From assembly GCA_008477525.1 (NCBI GenBank), contig SPDT01000004.1, forward strand, positions 2,356,001-2,420,000: a DNA stretch of 64,000 bases, read 5' to 3'. A program made the position numbers and the translations under genes. Position 1 is the first letter of the stretch; each line of letters starts with the position of its first letter. Positions 26,340 to 38,912 of this stretch are shown piece by piece. Under the pieces are notes generated by a model. That model made no database searches and was not told the DNA's origin. It worked only from the letters and a program-made list of their open reading frames with translations. Origin of the DNA: Hypomyces perniciosus. Its lineage: Eukaryota; Ascomycota; Sordariomycetes; Hypocreales; Hypocreaceae.

Positions 26340-27097
26340 AATGCATCAATATATAATTTAATATATAAATATAGCTTTATAACCTTTATATAAAGTTATA
26401 ATATTAATTAATTATATATTTATAATATTATTACTTTATTAAAGTATAGGTTATATATTTTAATTAAATATATAACTATTATAGCGAAACCGTAAATTAA
26501 ATCGCTTTATATATATTTTTCATAGCCTTTTATATAAAAGAAATAATATACCTGTATAAATCTCTTTTATATATTTTATTATAATATAGGTATAATAGGT
26601 ATTTATAAATAGTATAATATCTTTATAAATACTATTATTTATAATTATACACTTTATTTAATAATATATTCAATAAGCTAATAGATAAATTATTTTTATT
26701 ATACTATTTCTTTAATAATATTAGTATATATACTGCCTATAAAATAAATTACAAAAGAAATTTATAAAATTATATACTTTTATATTTATTTCAGCTATTA
26801 TATAATTTACTATAATAATAATCTTTTAAATATTAATCATTTTATTAATATAGAAAGTAACTCTTTTTTATTAACTGCATATGATATATACTATAATAAT
26901 CATAATATTATTATATTTTTAAGCGGCGGGTATTATTACAAAAGTAGTTAAAAACCAGGATTAAAAAGTAAATAAAAAAGTAAATAAAAAACTCACTAAA
27001 GTGCCAACTATAAGAGGCTACTTATTTATTATCATTTACTATTATTATCTACTATAAAATAGCAATAGCGTAAGCTATTGCCAGGTATATCTATACT
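26340..27097 (+). mobile_element. V element, internally deleted copy
   Basis: The left part (26340-26830) aligns with 30653-30958 plus 37173-37560. The right end (26940-27097) is the H-like terminus with an intact hairpin GCAATAGC-GTAA-GCTATTGC and an end reading GGTATATCTATACT. About 1.2 kb of the middle of V is missing. All C/G outside the terminus is largely converted. No clear duplication at the ends: AATTTAA or nearby on the left, AATTGCC on the right. Confidence 0.6.
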
Positions 27098-28544
27098 AAT
27101 TGCCCCCATTTAAAAAAAATAGCTATATCTTTACAGTCCTTTAATAATAAAGTCTTTTAGCAATATTATTTCTTTACTTAATATCCTCTTTTATTCATAT
27201 AATAATTTATAATTATTAAATTTTATTATAAGTAACCTAAACTAATATCTTTAAGTTTTTATTCTATTTCGCTATTATCTAACAGTTTAACTTTAATGCA
27301 GTTACCTTTTCCTATAATTCTTTTATTGCAGTATATAACTAATTAATTATCTTTTTATATATAAGTATATTTACCTGCAATATAATAATTTATATCTTTA
27401 AATTAATTATCTAGCCCTCTAGCTTTGTAATTTAATATAAATATATATTAACTTCAAAATTAACTTTAACTTTATTAATATATAGGTTAATTATATATAT
27501 ATTTTAAAAGCTATTATCTATAGGCAATAATATTAATTATCTTTAATAGTATTTTTATTTAAACTTTAACGACTTTTAAATTAATATTGTATAAAAGTAT
27601 AATCAAACTTAATCTTTTATTTAATCATAGTGTCTTTGTTTTAATATTTAACTTTAAAGGTGATTTTAATAATTTATTTTTATTATTATATTTTTATCTA
27701 TTTAATAACACCTTACCATCATAACCCTTATGACTTCGCTTATTGTCTGCCTCTTTTAATATATATTTAAATAAATCTTTCAAATATCTATCCCTATTAT
27801 TGCTATATACTTTATTTATTACATCTATATCCTTTAAAACTAAAAGGTTTAATATAAATAATTTACTATTAAAATTAATAATAAACTTTAAAGTTTTATA
27901 TTTTTTATAAGCTTTAATAGCAGTATAAATATTAAATTCTTTCATAGATTAATTTAATATAAAGGCAATTACTTTTACTAACATTATCCAGCTTTTTAAC
28001 CTTATTAAACGCCTCTTTATTAATCAATTTCTTTTTTTAGTTAATATAATAAAACTGCTTTAAAGTCTACTACTTTTTTTTAGCTTAACTAGTCTTCTTT
28101 TATTTTAAATAAAAAAAATATAATCCTTTTTTATTTTATTATATAATTTAATGTCCTTAAACTTCTTTTATACTGCTTTATATAATAAATAAAGGTCCTT
28201 TTAAAGAAAAAGCACGCTTAATATTAATTATTTTATTTAAGTAAAATATTTATTATATATTTTATTTTTATATTAAATTACTTTATAAAGCTTATAAATA
28301 AATACTATTATCTGCCTTTACTATTGTATATACTATACTTTATGTTAAAGTTAATATATATAATCTATCTATTATATTTATAATATATTTATTACTTAAA
28401 TGTAATATATTGCTATTATTCTTTTTATAGCATTATACATTAAATCGCTAAGTAAAATATTACAATCCTTTCATTTAAAAGTAAATAGTCATTTACTATT
28501 TTAATGTTTAATTATTTTAATTACTATCTTAAGTAATAATATAT
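27098..28544. other. Decayed retroelement sequence left of X-1
   Basis: No intact gene. A minus-strand frame of 83 codons at 27694-27945 (MKEFNIYTAIKAYKKYK ... KGYDGKVL) is open but Lys/Asn/Ile-rich and its neighbours are full of stops, so I treat it as chance or as a gag scrap. The right part may be the 5' side of gypsy copy X-1, since 28390-28544 resembles 50930-51050 weakly. Confidence 0.35.
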
Positions 28545-30652
28545 AAATATATATAAAGGTTAAACAAGGTTTTAAATATAAAATAATAGTAGCTATAATA
28601 ATAGTATTACCTTAATAATAATTTAGTAAAGTTTTAATTATAAACTTTAAACTTCTTTAAAATTAATAATTTATTATAAAGTTCAATTTCTCTAAAGTTA
28701 TATATACATTTATTTTATATTTTTAAAACTTAATTATAATATTTATTAAAATATAAAAAAAACAATTAAATTATCATACTAGAAATATATATAATATTAG
28801 GGAATAGGATATTATTTTTAAAAATATATAAATATATAGTAGCAGAATTCTTAATAATAACAGAGTATTATAATAAGTAGTATATTATATAATATTATAT
28901 AATGATATTTAATAAAGACTTTTTTTACTGCTTTAAATAACTTTAGTATTTATACTTATATTGTAAGGACTTTACTAGTATTAAAGTATAGTTTAAGACT
29001 ATTATATATAATAGGCTATTTATCTTTAAAAATTAGCTAAATAGCTAAAAAAATAGAAATTATAAGCTTTAAAGTAGTATATATATATATATGTATAAAT
29101 AATAATAGTGCGATAAAAAGGTTAAGATAAATAGTTATAAACTATAATATATAATATAATAAAAGTATAATTCTAATACAGTATAATAAATAAATAAAAG
29201 TATATTTAATAGACAGTTAGTTATTATAGTAATAAATAAATAAACTATATTTTATTAGCATGTATAATAAGAAAGTTATTAAAGAAATATTTAACCTTTT
29301 AAATATAATAAAATAAATACTATAAATCATTAAACCTATATTATTTATAGCCTTTATTTATATAATATAAAAAGAATTATTAATGAATATAAAAGTTAAA
29401 AAATTATTAATTTAAAACCTATAAATAATATTATAATTATATTTATATATTTATTACTATAATAAAAAGATTATATAACTATAAAAAGTTACATATATAT
29501 TAATATTAAATATAAAGTTAATTTTTATAACTTTTAAATATATTTTAAATGCTATAATAAATTTACTATAATTATATACTACAGCTTAACATAAATAAAT
29601 ATACTATTAATAAAATTAAAAAAATTACAATTATATATCTAACAGTAAATAAGTTAATAACTATACTTTTATTATAAATAAATATATATATTAATTATAT
29701 TATTTTCTTTAAGGACTTTAAATTAATATCTTTAATATTTAAAGATAACTTTCCAGTTATTTTAAAAGCTTCGATTATATTTATCTTTTAGTAAATCTTT
29801 TATTAGATATTAATTAATAATATTTTTTTAAATATTAAATAAATAAAATTAATATATTAGTTATAATAGATTGAACAAATACTTTACAGAAATAATTATA
29901 CCTATTAATATTAAAATACTAAAAAAGATATATTAGCGCAATTAATTAAATTTAGAATTTTCTTTTTTATATATACTTAAAAAGTTAAACCTTTATAATA
30001 ACAGGAAGTTGCACTGCGAATAGTAGCTTATAAAAAAGCTTTATAAATTTAAAGGCTAAAAGGAAGCGTTTTATAGCTATAAAGTCTATATCCTTTAATA
30101 ACAATAAAGATAATCAATTATAGTAATAGGCTTTTAAACTTATATAGGAAAATTTACTATATTAGTTATTCTTAAAATTAATATATCTTAATAATATTTA
30201 TTGTATATTTATTAAAATAAATACTTTTAAAGAGAGAGGTTTTAAAGCTATACCTTTTTCCTATTATAGTAACTTTCTTTAACTTTAATAATATTATAAT
30301 AACGTTAAATAAATCTTTTAATAACTATGTTAGCTTTTAAAGTAAAAAATTAAATTATATAAAGTATAATTATTAACTTATAAAGCTAAAAGTTATTTCT
30401 TAAATATAAATTATAATAAAAAACTATTTAATATTTTATAATATTTAATAGTTTATATATACTATTATATAAAATAAAAATAATATAAAAAGATTATATA
30501 CTGCTCCCTGCCTAATAATAAAAGTTTTTATTAAAATGGCCTATAATATATAGCACTTTAAAGTTAAATATACCTACCTACTATAAATTAAAAAGTTCTA
30601 TTTTCTTAAATATATAATAAAATATCTATATATATATATTAACTATTATTAG
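28545..30652 (+). pseudogene. Gypsy family X, copy 1, RT to RNase H part
   Basis: Aligns along its length with copy 2 (51060-52699, 53152-53453 and 55227-55500). RT-side sequence at 29930-29970 reads KRYISAIN*I*NFLFYIY, matching the gypsy RT tail (RFIxxxNxLxxFL). At 30190-30210 it contains the empty site for T1d of copy 2 ('aatatttattg'). The copy is interrupted at about 30652 by V and resumes at 38913. There are stops throughout. Superfamily call rests mainly on copy 2 and the integrase at 39567-40370. Confidence 0.65.
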
Positions 30653-30958
30653 CCAGATATACAGCCTAGTGTACAGACATAGCTTCATAACCTCTATATA
30701 GAGTCGTAGTGCCAGTCAGTTATATATCTAGGACATCACCGCCTCATCAAAACGTAGATCACTTGCCTTAGCTAAACGCATAACTATTATAGCAAATCCG
30801 CGAACCAAATACCCCCGCATATATTCCTTATAGTTATATATTATTATATCCAGTTACCTCTATACTTAACTTACATCTATTTTAAATTTATTAATAAAAG
30901 TATTAATTTATCAGCAAAGAGTAAGCTCTTTTTTACATTTTTCTACGAAGGGATATAC

Positions 30959-31221
30959 TATCAGGAGACCGGAAGCTCCAAAGCTCTTATAATATTATAT
31001 AGGCCAGAATATATATATAAAAGCAACTATAGTCCTTAAAGATATAGAACTTTAAAGACTAGTAAACTACTACTACTATACCTAACTATTAGTTTCTAGC
31101 TTATTACCTGCTTATTAGCACCTATTTCTCCCTTAAATAACTACTCTTTAACCTCCTTTACTTTTTTTTAAAGTTACAGCCCTTTTACCTAATCTATCTA
31201 CCTTAAAAAAGGTCGTTAATA
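30959..31221 (+). repeat. 5' LTR of Y
   Basis: 263 bp, aligned without gaps to 36910-37172. Its left half is little mutated (GGAGACCGGAAGCTCC), while its right half is converted (ACCTAATCTATCTACCTT against GCCCAATCTGTCTGCCCC in the other LTR). Confidence 0.9.
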
Positions 31222-33080
31222 TACTAATATTTTACTATTTTTAATAAAGGTAAAAAGACTATGAAAGTTAAAGATACTTTTACCGGCAAATAATTAGCTT
31301 ACTTTTAGTAAAGAGGCTTATTTTAAATATAAAAACTTTTAAGTAAAGCTACTCTTTTAGATTATTAACTAGGCTTTTTAAATAATATTTTATTTATAAA
31401 AGAAGAATTTAATACTTGCATTTAATAAATAAAAAATAACAGTAAATATACCTAGAGGAAATATTTAAATACTTTTTTTATAAAAGGAAAGCGTTTCTTT
31501 TAAACTCTTTAAAATTAAAGGTTTATTGCCTATAACTAGCTTATTATATACTATTAGTTTAAACTAACTTTATAAAGGCAATTAAGGCAAAGTATAAATT
31601 TAGGTTTTTTATTATAAAAGAAAGTTTTAAGTAAAATTATAGACTTTTTTTACTATTATTAAAAGGCAGTTTAAATTATCCTTTAATACCTTTTTTTTAA
31701 GTAGCTTATAAGATTATTTGTACTGCTTTTTGCTTAAAAGGAGATATTTAATAGCTATAAATTAACTATTTTAAAGAGAAAGGCAGATTAGCTAGATTAA
31801 TTATTTAAGATAAATTTTATTAGTAGCTTAAGAATAATAATTATAATAGCATAATTAACTGCTATAAAAGTAATTTTATAGATTTTTCGCCTATAATAAG
31901 CTGCTGGATAGAGTTTTTAATTGTTTCTCTTTTAACTTAAGATTGTTAAGAGTAAATTCCCTAAAATAACTCCTTTATAGTTTAAAATTTATATATTCTT
32001 ATAGTATTTTTCCTTTATAATAAATAAATAAATACTTTACTATAGAATCCTAATAATTTAGCAGGAGTTAATTTATATTAGTATAATTGCTAAGACTGTT
32101 ATATATAGCTGTACTAGTAATATAATAAGGATTTTAATTTTAGAGAAAATATAGAAAGACTAGATTTATTAATTAATAAACATTATACTAGGATTATACT
32201 ATTAATGCTTTAAAAAGTTAAATAATTATATTATTAAAAAGTATAATAACCTTATTTAGCACTACTTTACTAATAAAAATGCTAAACTTACAGTTTATTA
32301 AATTTAAGAATATAATTGCTATATAGATCTACCTATAAGATAATTAAAGAAAATACAGTTAAATAGTTACTGATAGTATATAAATACTTTATTTAATCCC
32401 GGCAATAATATTTATATTATCTTTTTATAATAAGAGGATTGATTAAAGGGTTGATTACTAGCTTTAAAGCTTACTATTATTATTTTTAAGTATTTCTATT
32501 ATAGTTTATAGCTATACAGATATATTTATAAAGATAGTTAATAACTAAAGAGTAAAAAAAAATAGCTATTTTATTGCATTATTGCTAATATCTTAAAAAA
32601 CTTTATTTTAAAAAGACTCTAATTTTAAGAAGGTAATTTCACCTTTGTATAGAAATATAATCGATAGAATTATCCTTCAACTAGAGATTTTATTACTTTA
32701 ATAGCCTTTAAAAGGCAGCTATAATAAACTATTAAAGAAGCCTAAATAGCTTTTATATTAATAATTTAAAAAAAAGCTAGAAGTTAAGTTAAAAGCTTTA
32801 AAAGATTTATTATCTCGCAGCTTAAATAAAGCTATTTCCCTAAAAGACTATAAATTAACTTTATATTTAAAATTACTCTTTATATATTATAATCTTATTA
32901 ATATCTTTTTTATAAAAACGGCTATTAATATATTAATAAATTAATAATATAGTATTAAGCTAAAAGATAAAAAAATGCCTTTATAGAGTTTTATTTATAA
33001 TTTAATATTTCAAGAACTAGAAGCTTTTTATAAATATTTAGAAAAAGTATTATAAAATATATAGATTTAGCAGTTTATTA
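31222..33080 (+). pseudogene. Y gag and N-terminal RT edge, decayed
   Basis: From 31259 a Lys- and Gln-rich frame starts KTMKVKDTFTGK, gag-like. At 32950-33080 the frame reads KDKKMPL*SFIYNLIFQELE then AFYKYLEKVL. This is the conserved entry to gypsy RT (PPxxPLYxLSxxELxxLREYLxE). An H element inserted right after it at 33088. The RT palm with its YxDD box, expected next, is not found: the sequence after the H element already resembles the RT-RNase H connection. Confidence 0.6.
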
Positions 33081-33087
33081 ATCCTAT

Positions 33088-33237
33088 ATCACGAAGGTGA
33101 TCAATGACCAGTGTCGAAAGGTGAAAAAAGCGTGAATGAAAAAACTAACTAAAGTGCGAACTGCGAAGGGCTACCTAATTATTGTCATCTACCACAAAGT
33201 GGCAACAGCGCAAGCTGTTGTCAGGCACGTCTGTGCC
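33088..33237 (+). mobile_element. Hairpin element H2 (150 bp) inside Y
   Basis: The best preserved plus-strand copy. Left end ATCACGAAGGTGAT is a small hairpin; the centre has CCACAAAGTGG and GGCAACAGC-GCAA-GCTGTTGTC; the right end is GGCACGTCTGTGCC. The flanking heptamers are ATCCTAT (33081-33087) and ATTCTAT (33238-33244). It is very GC-rich against the surrounding gypsy sequence, so it is either recent or escaped RIP. No ORF. Confidence 0.9.
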
Positions 33238-35250
33238 ATTCTATAAAGGTTTTTTATAGCTAAAGCTCAGCGCTTTTAAAGCTTTTTAATAGTTGAGAAA
33301 AAGTTGTTAAAGAAACTTATTTTAATATATTATAATTTAAAGGCGCCAATTTATATAAAGAGAAATATATTAAACTATATAATTAACGTAATATTAATTT
33401 AATATTAGCGAAATATTTAGTATTTTATAATATATATAATAAGAAAGTTAAATAGTTTTAAATTATATTATTATACCTTGAATATTTTTTTGGCTATTAT
33501 AAAGGCTTTTAATAAATTAATTTTATTTAATTTTTATATTAAATATAGGCTAAAGAAGTTTAACTTTACTAATACTTTATTTTAATGCTTTAATTCTTAT
33601 AATTGTATTGAAATTAAAGAATTACAGTAAAGCTATATATTAATTAATTTTATAGCGTTTTTATAGTATAAAAGCTAATAGCTTATATAAATTAAAGGGA
33701 TTTGCAGTAGTGCATTATAGTAATTAAAAATATATAACGTTATTTATAAATAAAAGTATTACTTTAATATTACTTTAAAGTAAGGGATAAAGATTAAATA
33801 CTATTTAGTAAATAGCTTACCTATAAAGTATAATAGCTAAAATTATAGCTATTAGTTTATAGGTTATATAATAGACTACTATAGGTTTACTGCTAAAACT
33901 ATAAAAGTCTTTATATTTAATTATCCTATAAGTTAAATAAAAAAATTAATGTATTTAATAAAAGGTTTAAAGTTAAAGAGTAGTTAATATATTTTTTGAT
34001 GATAACTATATTAAAGAGTTAATTATACTTCAAAATATATTATATTAATTTATTATTAGTAAAATATAAAGCAAAATATTAAACGCGATATATTTATATA
34101 TTATATTTATTAAATAATAAAGGCGAAAATTTATTAACTTTATAGTAAATTTATTTTATTATTAATACTTGAAAACCCTTTTCAAGAAATCTTTATAAAT
34201 TTTATTATAGATTTACTAGAAATTTTAAATTATAAAAGTAAATACTTACATAATATAATTTTTATTATTATTAACTAATATATAAAATATACTTTATATA
34301 TACCTATAATAGTATATATTATAAATAGCAGAGTTATTAACTTTTTTATAATACATATTTATTTAATTTTTAAAGTATTATAAGGAATTATTTTTAATAA
34401 AGATTAATTATTTAAATCTAGATTTTAATCAGGTTTCTGTTATTTATTTATTTATAAACAGCAATTTAATATTACTTTTTACCTATAAATTAATAGTTAA
34501 ACTAAATAATAGAATTAAGCTTTAAAGTATTATTTATATTCTTTTTATAGTAAATAATAAAATAACTAGCTATACAAATTATTTTTCGCTTAATTTATAT
34601 ATAATAGTATTAAATATTCTATAACTAGCTATTTACTAGCTTTTTTACTATTTAACTATAAGCTTAACGCTTTAAGTTATAATAAATTAACTTACTGTAG
34701 ATATTATATTAATACTATTATAAAGGTAAAAAACCATTAAGTTACCTGTAAAATAGTTAAATAAACTTTATAATAAAGTTAAAAAAAAAAAAATATTTAT
34801 TAATTTAAAAAGAAATTTACTGCTAATAATTAAATATTATTATTTATAAAATACTTAAAATTTGAGCGATTTAATAAAAAACTCGCTAAAAAGTATATTA
34901 ATCTTTATTAAATTAAACGCTAAATTAGAATAAATAGACTAGTATATTAACTTTATCTTTTATTTTTTATTAAAATTTATAATATTTTTAATATTATAAA
35001 TCTTAAACTATATTATAGCTATAAAGGAGAACCTTTTAAGCTAATAGATTACCCTTTTAGCGTTAAAGAGATATTTAAAGTTAGAAAATTATTAATTATA
35101 AATATAAAGGAATATAGCGTTTATATTTAATTAAACAAAAAGATCACTTAAAGATTAATAATATTTAATATAATAAAAATAATTTTATTAATATTAAATT
35201 AATTTAAAAATATAATAGCAATTTACTAATAAATAATTAACTATTACTAT
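33238..35250 (+). pseudogene. Y RNase H-like stretch and integrase, decayed
   Basis: After the H insertion LSAFKAF**LRK recalls the RT-RNase H connection (KAFExLKxA). At 34170-34290 the integrase core starts with a segment related to PWxxIxxDFIxxLP, followed by a readable HNIIFIIINQYIKYTLYIPI-like stretch (family: DxILVIVDRLTKxxxFIP). At 34880-34975 KKYINLY*IKR*IRINRLVY is the GPY/F module (GPYxIxxxxGxxAYxLxLP). At 35095-35250 a chromodomain-like tail (YLIKQKDHLK) can be read. Catalytic residues cannot be judged reliably. Multiple stops. Confidence 0.65.
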
Positions 35251-36892
35251 TAAGCGTTATAAAATTAAAAGGAGTAGCGTATTATATAGTTTTAATTAAT
35301 TAATTAAAAACAGAAAATAAATTTATAATAGTATATATCTTACAGTAAATAAGCAGTAATATGACTATTAAGTAATAGTTAATTCTCTTTATCTTTAAAT
35401 AATACTTTATTACAATTTTTTATAGTAGTGAAATATATTTAAAAGAATATAAGAATTTAAATATACTAGTATATTATATAGTAATTAACTAAAAACTGCC
35501 TATCATAAATAAAGAAATATATGCTAGAATAAAAGTATATATAATAGCAGTAATAATAGTAAAAGAGTTTATTTAATTAAAAGCAATTTAAAAGTTTAAG
35601 TATTTTAGGTTTTAGCAGTAATACTATTTATTTACTGTAGATTTTTTTTTACTTTTTAGCCAAACTTAACTTTAACTATATTAATATATAGTTCTTTTTA
35701 TATTGAACTTATAATAATACTATTATGAATTTATTTTTGATTAACTGCTACTATATAATAAAAAAGTAATAGTAAGGTATTTATTTTATTAATAAAAGAC
35801 TTTTAAAAATATTAAATTAATACTTTAATAGTATTAATAAACTAATAAGCGATTAAGTTATATAATTTATTATTTAAAAAGTAATAATAATATTTTTTAA
35901 AAGCAGCTAATATAATATAAGTTAATATAAAATGTTTTGCTTTTTAATTATATAAAACTTATATTTATTATTATAATATTAAAGCAGTTTTTTTAACCTT
36001 ATATTCTATTTAATTAAAAGGCTAAAACAATAACAGTATAAGGCAAAGCGTTTATAGCGACTTAGCAGTGGCTAATAGTATTTATATTAAAATATTTACT
36101 AGGTTAAGTTACTAACAGCTTTACAGCAATTTACTAGCAAAAGTATAGTAATTTTAAAAGGAGGGTATTTTAATAAAGATATAGTTAAGATAATATTAGC
36201 TATAAGTAAAAATAGGCTTACTATATTAAACTTTTCAGATACTGTAAAAATACTATTATTTTTTAAATTAGGCTATAAGTATATTAAATAAAAAGTTATG
36301 GTGAAGAATTAACTATAAAAAATTTATAAAGTAGTATTATTTATTATAAAAGGAAAAAGGAAACGTATAATTATAGGCTAAATTTAAAAAAGAAAACTGC
36401 TATTATATAATAAATTAGCTAGTAAAAAGAGGCAAAAGGAAGAAATATATATAAAAAAAAGCAGCTATATAAAGAAAAGGGCTAAAAGAGGGAGAGAGAT
36501 AAAGAGGAAGAAAAAAAGGAAAAGAGAAAAGTAAATAGGAAGTAAAGTTATAAGTAAAAAGAAAAGTGGGGTAAAGATCTATATAATATATACAGTGATA
36601 AATTAAAAGAAGAAAAATAAAGTAAATTACTTATATATTAATAGCAAAAAGTTAGCTTATTATATAGGATTTTTTGCTACGTTTTAAGTTTAACTGTATA
36701 AAAGTATACTTTTAAACTATAAGGTTAGAAACTTTTTAGGCTATTAAATATATATGAAAGTATTTAAATTTAAGGCTTAAAGAAGTATTTATATAAAAAA
36801 TACTTACTGCTTAATATATAGTAATAGGGTATTAAAAGCTGGAAAAGAGTGAATTAAATATCAGGTTTTTGCCGGTATTAAAGTTAATACTA
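35251..36892 (+). other. Long post-integrase segment of Y, purine-rich at 36400-36560
   Basis: About 1.6 kb separates the end of integrase from the polypurine tract. It is AT-rich with stops in all frames to about 36280, then turns strongly purine-biased on the plus strand. The frame across 36300-36620 is Lys/Arg/Glu-rich (KKRQKEEIYIKKSSYIKKRA, then a KRKKKRKREK run), and the opposite strand would be Phe/Leu/Ser-rich. I do not recognise a family. It may be a third ORF, captured sequence or the remnant of another insertion. Confidence 0.45.
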
Positions 36893-36909
36893 TAAAAGGG
36901 GGGGCAGCC
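36893..36909 (+). other. Polypurine tract of Y
   Basis: TAAAAGGGGGGGCAGCC directly before the 3' LTR start TATTAAGAG. The run of seven G is intact. Confidence 0.7.
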
Positions 36910-37172
36910 TATTAAGAGATTAAAAGCTCTAAAGCTCTTATAATATTATATAGGCCAGAATGCATATATAAAAGTAACTATAGTCCTTAAAGATATAAAA
37001 GTTTAAAAATTAATAAACTACTACTATTATACCTAACTATTAGTTTCTAGCTTATTGCCTGTTTATTAGCACTTATTTCTCCTTTTAGTGACTGCTCTTT
37101 AACCTCCTCTACTCTTCTTTAAAGTCGCAGCCCCCTCGCCCAATCTGTCTGCCCCAAAGAGGGTCTCTAACA
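36910..37172 (+). repeat. 3' LTR of Y
   Basis: 263 bp, ungapped match to 30959-31221, ending GGTCTCTAACA before the TATAC duplication. The left half is converted and the right half preserved (GTCGCAGCCCCCTCGCCCAA), the mirror image of the 5' LTR. Confidence 0.9.
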
Positions 37173-38912
37173 TATACCCTCGCGAATCTCCCTTATATAA
37201 CCTATAATAGCGTAATTGCGAAGGGCGTCTATAAATAATATAATATCTCTATAAATATACTGCCCTCTATAAAAAATAATCTCCTCTTTTTTAAAAGTAT
37301 TTAACTAGAAAAAGCTAATTGCCTCTAGTTTAAATTTAATTAATTATTATCTTAAATACTACTATTTATAGTTATAGCCTTTATTTAATAATATATCTAA
37401 TAGGCGTAAAAATAGGTTATCTTTATTATACCTTATCTTTTAGCAATATTAGTATATATAATGCCTATTAAATAAACTAGAAAAAAAGTCTATAAAATTA
37501 TTATATTTATTTTATTTATTATATTATTTACTATAATAGTAATTATTTAATGCAAAGTAGTATTATTAATATTAAAAATAATTATTACTTAAAGACTATA
37601 TATATAATATATATAATATATTATAATAATAATAATCTTATTGCGTTTTCAAGCAGTAAATATATTAAAATCTTTAACACTATATTTTACTCTTTTTATT
37701 TAAAGTATTATCTATATTTGAAGTATAATCTATTAATTACTTAAACTTATAATAATATAAGCCTTTATATTAATTTATAATATCTTTATTTGAATGTTAA
37801 ATTTTTTAAATAACTTTTTAAGTTCATTAAATATTAATATAGCTTTTATAAAGATATGTTATAATTATTTAAAATTTATAAAAGTTTTTTCTTTTTATTT
37901 AAAGTAAATAATTATATATAATATAAAGAAAAGGTTATTTATTTAAATAAATATTGCCTATATTTTTATTAAAATTAATTTTATTTATTTCATTAATATA
38001 ATTAAGATTATATAATCTTTAAACCTTTTTTTCTTATAATAAACTTTCCTTTTAGTTACTATTTTATATCTTTTTATATTATAAAAATAAAACCATAATA
38101 TTATTTTTCTTAATAAAGTAGTTATATTATATGAATTTATTTTTAATAGTGAAATTTAAATACAATATAAAACTACTTAAATTTATTGTATTTAAAATGA
38201 TATTTAATAATAAAATTAAAATTAATATATTTATTAATTCATTATTTAATTTGATAATCAAATTACTATTAAAAAAGAGTAAATTTATATTTATATTTAA
38301 TAATAATAATAACAGCTATAATATAGCTTTTTATATATAAAGTTATTAATATTTTGATATATTAATAAAAAGATGTATTTATTTTTTAGCTTTTTAATAT
38401 AAAGGGTATAAAAGAATTATAAATTTTAACTGCGTTAAATAATACTTTTTTTATTAATAATATAAATATTTAAAAACTATATATATGAATAGGATTACGT
38501 ATAATAAATTAAAAATTTATTAAAGTCTACTACAGTTAATTATTAAATTATAAAATATTATAGATTATATTATTATAAAAAGCTAATAGTATTACAATTA
38601 ATTAAACTATTTAAATATATTTTATATTAAAATTATTAAATAATATTATAGATAACGCTTAAAGTTAATTCGTATTGCAGACATATAATTATTTTCGCGA
38701 TTAAATAGCGCTATATACTGTATTATACTATATATAATAGAAATATAAAATTACTATTAATTATTATAAAGTAATTCAATAATTAATATTAATAAAGTAA
38801 AAAGCATAGATAAAAAAAAATAATTAAAGTATTAACTGTAAATGGCTACCTATTTATTGTTATTTACTATAAAGTGGCAATAGCGTAAACTATTGCCAGG
38901 CACGTCTATACC

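Larger units (their letters stand above)
30959..37172 (+). mobile_element. LTR retrotransposon Y (Ty3/gypsy), 6.2 kb
   Basis: Two 263-bp LTRs bound the element and an exact 5-bp duplication TATAC flanks it (30954-30958 and 37173-37177). The 5' LTR starts TATCAGGAGACC, the 3' LTR ends CTAACA, so the ancestral termini were TG..CA. It has a G-rich polypurine tract before the 3' LTR and inserted into V. The interior holds, in order, gag-like sequence, the N-terminal edge of RT, an H insertion, a short RNase H-like stretch, integrase with GPY/F module, then about 1.6 kb without gypsy homology. Pol frames are full of RIP stops. Confidence 0.9.
30653..38912 (+). mobile_element. V element (about 2.0 kb) split by Y
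   Basis: Removing Y and its duplicated TATAC leaves about 2,040 bp. The left end reads AGCCAGATATACAGCC, a decayed match to GGCACAGACGTGCC. The right end is the complement, GGCACGTCTATACC. The final 120 bp are homologous to the H elements and include the hairpin GGCAATAG..CTATTGCC. V lies within gypsy X, whose sequence resumes at 38913 ('tataaaagcaattaaaataacc', compare 55515). The exact left border and duplication are uncertain to about 25 bp (AGCCTAG inside left, AATCTAG right). Small plus ORFs at 37550-37744 and 38131-38340 are I/N/K/Y-only and not conserved as frames between copies. No transposase recognised. Confidence 0.65.

Noticed and set aside
27694..27945. 83-codon minus ORF as a real gene
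   Set aside because: Low-complexity Lys/Asn/Ile composition expected by chance in such AT-rich DNA, with stop-filled flanks and no second copy preserving the frame.
33088..33237. H as a SINE or Helitron
   Set aside because: No A/B-box pair, no A-rich tail, constant-length duplications (against SINE); duplications present and no CTRRT end (against Helitron).
37550..38340. Plus-strand ORFs of 64 and 69 codons as V proteins
   Set aside because: The frames are not preserved in the V copies at 43116-45785 and 59086-62660, and the composition is almost only I, N, K, L, Y and F.
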